Source: Methanobacteriota archaeon (GTDB lineage: Archaea > Thermoplasmatota > Poseidoniia > Poseidoniales > Poseidoniaceae). Taken from it: a stretch of DNA of 9,192 bases. Under the pieces are notes generated by a model. That model searched no databases. It had not been told where the DNA came from and saw only the letters and a list, made by a program, of their open reading frames with translations. Below, piece by piece: positions 6,448-9,192 of the stretch. A program made the translations under genes and the position numbers. Location: positions 9,011 to 18,202 of the forward strand of contig NZXL01000048.1 of NCBI GenBank assembly GCA_002697705.1, given 5' to 3'. How positions within the stretch are numbered: the stretch's first letter is position 1; every line of letters starts with the position of its first letter.

Positions 6448-6484
6448 GCAATCCTAATGCTGATACTTCATGAAATGCATGGAC

Positions 6485-6490
6485 AAAAAA
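6485..6490 (-). terminator. T6 tract between rnhB and gltX, possible weak terminator
   Basis: Read on the - strand this is TTTTTT, starting eight bases after the rnhB stop. It is the only T-run in the 51-bp gap and could end some transcripts of the envelope protein-rnhB pair. No supporting hairpin was found and gltX follows closely on the same strand, so readthrough is equally likely. Confidence 0.2.
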
Positions 6491-6498
6491 GTAGAAAT

Positions 6499-7218
6499 TC
6501 AGAATAAAGTTGTCTGATTTTTTGGAGCGAAGTTTCTTTTTGGCAATTCATTATCATGAATTTTATTCCACTCACGTTCTACTGTAGCCCAACTCCAACG
6601 GAGTTGTGGATGAGGCGTATCACGTAGTAATTCTGGAATTATTTTCTTTGTATTAGGGTCACTTGGATAGCCAGAGCCCACTGAGAATCCTAATTGTTCA
6701 GAGATTTCTTTTATGCATTCATCTCTTTTCTCTTTTGCCAAGATACTGGCCATTCCAACAAATGGATCATTTTCATCTGCTTTATGCTCGCTTGATATTG
6801 ATGACTTTGGCCATGGCCATGAGATTAACTGGTTAGCTATTCTATCACTGAACCTTTGCGGCTTAACATCACAAGCATCATTTAGAATAATTACTGATTT
6901 TTTGATATCATCAGGAAAGGCATTTATTGCTTCTGCAAATAATTCAGTTTCCAGTACATTTAATCCTTGATTTCCCGAAGATGAATCAATTCGCTCTGGT
7001 GGGCATACAATAATGCTGTGATACCAAGGCTTATTTTCAGAATTTGTCATAAACCAATCCAGCAACTCTTGCCTTTTTTTTGAACTTAGAAATTTAGAAT
7101 CCTTAACGCCGTTTTCAATTAAATTATCATGCTCGTCGATAGGCATTGCTACAGCACAGACTACCAATGGGCCAATAACTGGACCCCTTCCTGCTTCATC
7201 AGCCCCTATTTTCCACAT
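6499..7218 (-). CDS. rnhB: Ribonuclease HII
   Basis: Cuts RNA in RNA/DNA hybrids, removing primer remnants and single ribonucleotides misinserted in DNA. The 239 residues show the family order: 'GADEAGRGPVIGPLV' (5-19) with the catalytic D7-E8 pair and the GRG motif; 'KDSKFLSSKKRQEL' (39-52); 'ILNDACDV' (111-118) with the third acidic residue at D114; 'EHKADENDPFVGMASILAKEKRD' (144-166) with the fourth at D148; and 'GSGYPSDP' (181-188). All four DEDD residues are present, so the enzyme should be active. The length is close to archaeal RNase HII (about 205-230 aa), with a short C-terminal tail. That tail ends '...KNQTTLF', resembling a shortened PCNA-interacting peptide. The ATG at 7218 puts the conserved strand at residue 3, as usual. 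It starts nine bases after the stop of the envelope-protein gene, so the two are probably cotranscribed. Confidence 0.97.
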   Translation of the reverse strand: MWKIGADEAGRGPVIGPLVVCAVAMPIDEHDNLIENGVKDSKFLSSKKRQELLDWFMTNSENKPWYHSIIVCPPERIDSSSGNQGLNVLETELFAEAINAFPDDIKKSVIILNDACDVKPQRFSDRIANQLISWPWPKSSISSEHKADENDPFVGMASILAKEKRDECIKEISEQLGFSVGSGYPSDPNTKKIIPELLRDTPHPQLRWSWATVEREWNKIHDNELPKRNFAPKNQTTLF

Positions 7219-7227
7219 GTTATCTTC

Positions 7228-9192
7228 TCAAAAATCTAAATCATCATCAATCTGCTTTGGTAGTGGAACTGATTTTTGTTCACTCTCCATCACTGATTTA
7301 TTTTTATTTGAAATATTATTTGGATCCCTTCGTGTTGTGAGGCTTGTTTCTTCAGGCTTCATCTCTAGAGATTGATTTTGACTGATTGGCTTTGCGATAC
7401 CTTCGTTAGATATCTGCTCTAGCAACTCATCTGCTGATTCAATAATACTGCTTTTATCATGGACATCTAATACCAATGCTGCAGCTTCCCTCAATCTTTC
7501 ATCTACTGGTTGCGAGGCTTGTTTGCTTGGTCCGGCAAATTTCTTGAAGGTGTTTTCAAATCTCTTTGATGATATTGCAGGAGATTCAATCACTTTTTCT
7601 TCAACATCATTTTTTTGTTCAAATTTACCCATCCAATCTTCTACCTGTTCAGGGGTTTGTTTTTGGTATAATGAATTTCTAAGGGCTGCATCTTCTATCC
7701 TTTGTTTTCTATCTTTCAAAGAACGATTTAGTATCATGGCGGACAGTATTACTGCCAAAATTACAAAACCCCAGGATTTAGCAATGGCTTTCACATCAGA
7801 GGCTAATTTTGTAAAACTAAAGTCATCGTCTTCATCAATATTTTCGCGCCATGATTCACCTAAGTAGTCAGCAGAAGATGTGAACATAAATGGTTGATCA
7901 GGGGCGAATCTTGAACGTATTGTAGTATACAACTCCATAGTTCCGTTACTAGTTTGGTCATCAGGAATTTCCGCCCATGCTCTAATTGTAAAATTAGAAC
8001 CTAAAGGCAATTCATTAATTTCAAATGAACGGGGGAATTCAACTCCATCTTCTATAATTGCATCACTAGGTGGGATAAATGTCATTTGTGTGGAATGAGA
8101 ACACTCCAGTTGTACGACTAGACCATCTATTGCATTACCATTATTTTTCAAGGTCATTGCAATTGAAAGTCTTCCTTTAGCATCTATTTCTTCAACCAAT
8201 GTTTCCAAAGTCCAATTTATTTGTGGCGCTATAACGACAGGATTACTAATTTGAGAGAGAACTTCTTGGCTTCCGGCAAGAAGTAATTGAAAGTCGATAT
8301 TATCATTTTCAAATGCCATTGCATCCTGATTTGCAGTTACAGTAATAATTTCACTTGTGGTAATTTGATTTGGTAGTAGATTGTAGGAAAGTGATGTTTC
8401 TTCAAACTGTAAAAACGACGGTAAATCACTAATTTTTATTTCGAAATTATCCATGGCATTACCAGTATTAGTGATTCTAAATTGTGATTGACACTGTTGC
8501 CCAGGTAATAACTCAAGGCATTCTTCATTAATCAATTCGAAACTTCCATCACGTACCCACACAATATCAGCGCTAACATCAACAACATATTTCTTTGAAA
8601 TATCTCCAAGCGGATACATGTGTACTCTCACATCAAAATGACCTGTATAATCTGGTGGTGCTTGTATTCCAACTTCGAAAGTTCGGCCCTGATTAGGTTG
8701 TATTTCTATTCCCTCTTTCGCACCAAAAAGAGCTGCAGTCCAGCCATTGAATTCCAATCTATCGGATATTTCCATATTTGCAATCGGCTGCCCTAATTCA
8801 TCTATGGCCTCTAGAGCAATACTGATTCTATTATTTACATTACCAACATTTCGAACAGTGAGACTTATTCTATCATTTTCACCCGGGTCTAATGTTAAAT
8901 TATCACCAATATAATCCACTGAAATATTTCTGTAAGCACTCATTAAGAGGTCAAATGACCATTGACATTGAGCATAATCTAATCCAGATGATGCAATCAG
9001 TGTAAATCTAGGACCTGTTTCAAATAAGGGTGAACCATCAATTACAGATGGAATTTCAATCCATAAATAGACATATGATAATTGACCAGGAGATAAGGTT
9101 TCTATTGCATTATTTCCATTTGTTTGATTCATTGTCCAGCCCCAATTCCATGATGATTGAGTTGATATGCTAAATGTTACATCATCTGAAAG
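7228..9192 (-). CDS. Large envelope protein with repeated Ig-like (COG1470/NEW3-type) domains, one membrane helix and a charged tail (N-terminus outside window)
   Basis: The reading frame is open through base 9192, adding 20 residues (LSDDVTFSISTQSSW...) before the first in-window Met at 9132. That Met is therefore probably not the start; 654 residues are visible. The ectodomain repeats a pattern of '(L)xPGx...' strand followed by an 'NxGN' turn: VRNVGNVNNR (113-122), ITNTGNAMDN (240-249) and LKNNGNAIDG (348-357). This is the hallmark of Ig-like domains of the COG1470/NEW3/CARDB type that stack as stalks on archaeal surfaces. A membrane helix follows at about 473-489, flanked outside by acidic residues (DEDDD) and inside by 'NRSLKDRKQR'. 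This predicts a roughly 165-residue cytoplasmic tail, unusually long, hydrophilic and low in complexity, that ends 'DDDLDF'. The signal peptide is presumably upstream. Function is unknown; adhesion or surface-layer roles are typical guesses. The stop is nine bases from rnhB. Confidence 0.8.
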   Translation of the reverse strand, partial: LSDDVTFSISTQSSWNWGWTMNQTNGNNAIETLSPGQLSYVYLWIEIPSVIDGSPLFETGPRFTLIASSGLDYAQCQWSFDLLMSAYRNISVDYIGDNLTLDPGENDRISLTVRNVGNVNNRISIALEAIDELGQPIANMEISDRLEFNGWTAALFGAKEGIEIQPNQGRTFEVGIQAPPDYTGHFDVRVHMYPLGDISKKYVVDVSADIVWVRDGSFELINEECLELLPGQQCQSQFRITNTGNAMDNFEIKISDLPSFLQFEETSLSYNLLPNQITTSEIITVTANQDAMAFENDNIDFQLLLAGSQEVLSQISNPVVIAPQINWTLETLVEEIDAKGRLSIAMTLKNNGNAIDGLVVQLECSHSTQMTFIPPSDAIIEDGVEFPRSFEINELPLGSNFTIRAWAEIPDDQTSNGTMELYTTIRSRFAPDQPFMFTSSADYLGESWRENIDEDDDFSFTKLASDVKAIAKSWGFVILAVILSAMILNRSLKDRKQRIEDAALRNSLYQKQTPEQVEDWMGKFEQKNDVEEKVIESPAISSKRFENTFKKFAGPSKQASQPVDERLREAAALVLDVHDKSSIIESADELLEQISNEGIAKPISQNQSLEMKPEETSLTTRRDPNNISNKNKSVMESEQKSVPLPKQIDDDLDF

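Noticed and set aside
6454..6480. Eight-codon frame (MHFMKYQH) before gltX on the - strand, considered as a leader peptide
   Set aside because: No SD, no adjacent terminator-type hairpin and no run of glutamate codons; chance is the simpler explanation.
6713..7867. + strand frames at 6713-6970 and 7523-7867
   Set aside because: Antisense to RNase HII and to the envelope-protein tail; the hydrophobic look is a by-product of the opposite strand.
1..9192. Search for CRISPR repeats, tRNA genes, insertion sequences, attachment sites and toxin-antitoxin or defence genes
   Set aside because: No regularly spaced repeats, cloverleaf-like sequence, transposase or defence domain could be recognised on either strand.

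Overview
This AT-rich window looks archaeal. It carries an archaeal/eukaryotic-type ribosomal protein S15, an archaeal-type glutamyl-tRNA synthetase and an archaeal-type RNase HII. It also has two large envelope proteins with beta-rich ectodomains of a kind common in planktonic Marine Group II/III Euryarchaeota (Poseidoniia). I place it in or near Poseidoniia by inference from gene content and protein style; no marker search was run. No start codon has a convincing Shine-Dalgarno at normal spacing, which suggests many leaderless or SD-independent transcripts. No tRNA, rRNA, CRISPR array, insertion sequence or prophage gene was seen, so this reads as a chromosomal core region.

Left half, + strand (1-4267). 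The window opens in the C-terminus of a probable PUA-domain protein. A 94-bp leader with two mutually exclusive hairpins follows, then rps15. Next comes a 301-aa protein that looks like a shortened, catalytically degenerate member of the DHH/RecJ/GAN/Cdc45 family. This fits the rps15-recJ gene pair known in many Euryarchaeota. A 123-aa all-helical unknown follows. After an AT-rich gap with T-tracts, a TATA-like element and an inverted repeat comes a 692-aa secreted/anchored protein. It has a signal peptide, a beta-rich ectodomain, three C-terminal membrane segments and a terminal four-cysteine zinc ribbon predicted to lie in the cytoplasm.

Right half, - strand, reading leftward (9192-4269). 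The 5'-truncated gene of a large envelope protein has at least three Ig-like COG1470/NEW3-type domains, one membrane helix and a charged tail. Nine bases later comes rnhB (RNase HII), ending in a PCNA-binding-like QTTLF tail. It is followed by gltX (GluRS with a non-canonical HIGH motif) and a 139-aa two-CBS-domain protein. The two gene sets converge with one base between their stop codons at 4268.

Functionally, the window mixes translation genes (S15, GluRS), DNA replication/repair genes (RNase HII, the Cdc45/GAN-like protein) and cell-surface genes. I do not see a clear new defence or metabolic system. The most novel items are the degenerate DHH protein beside rps15, the alternative-hairpin leader of rps15, and the surface protein with a zinc-ribbon tail.
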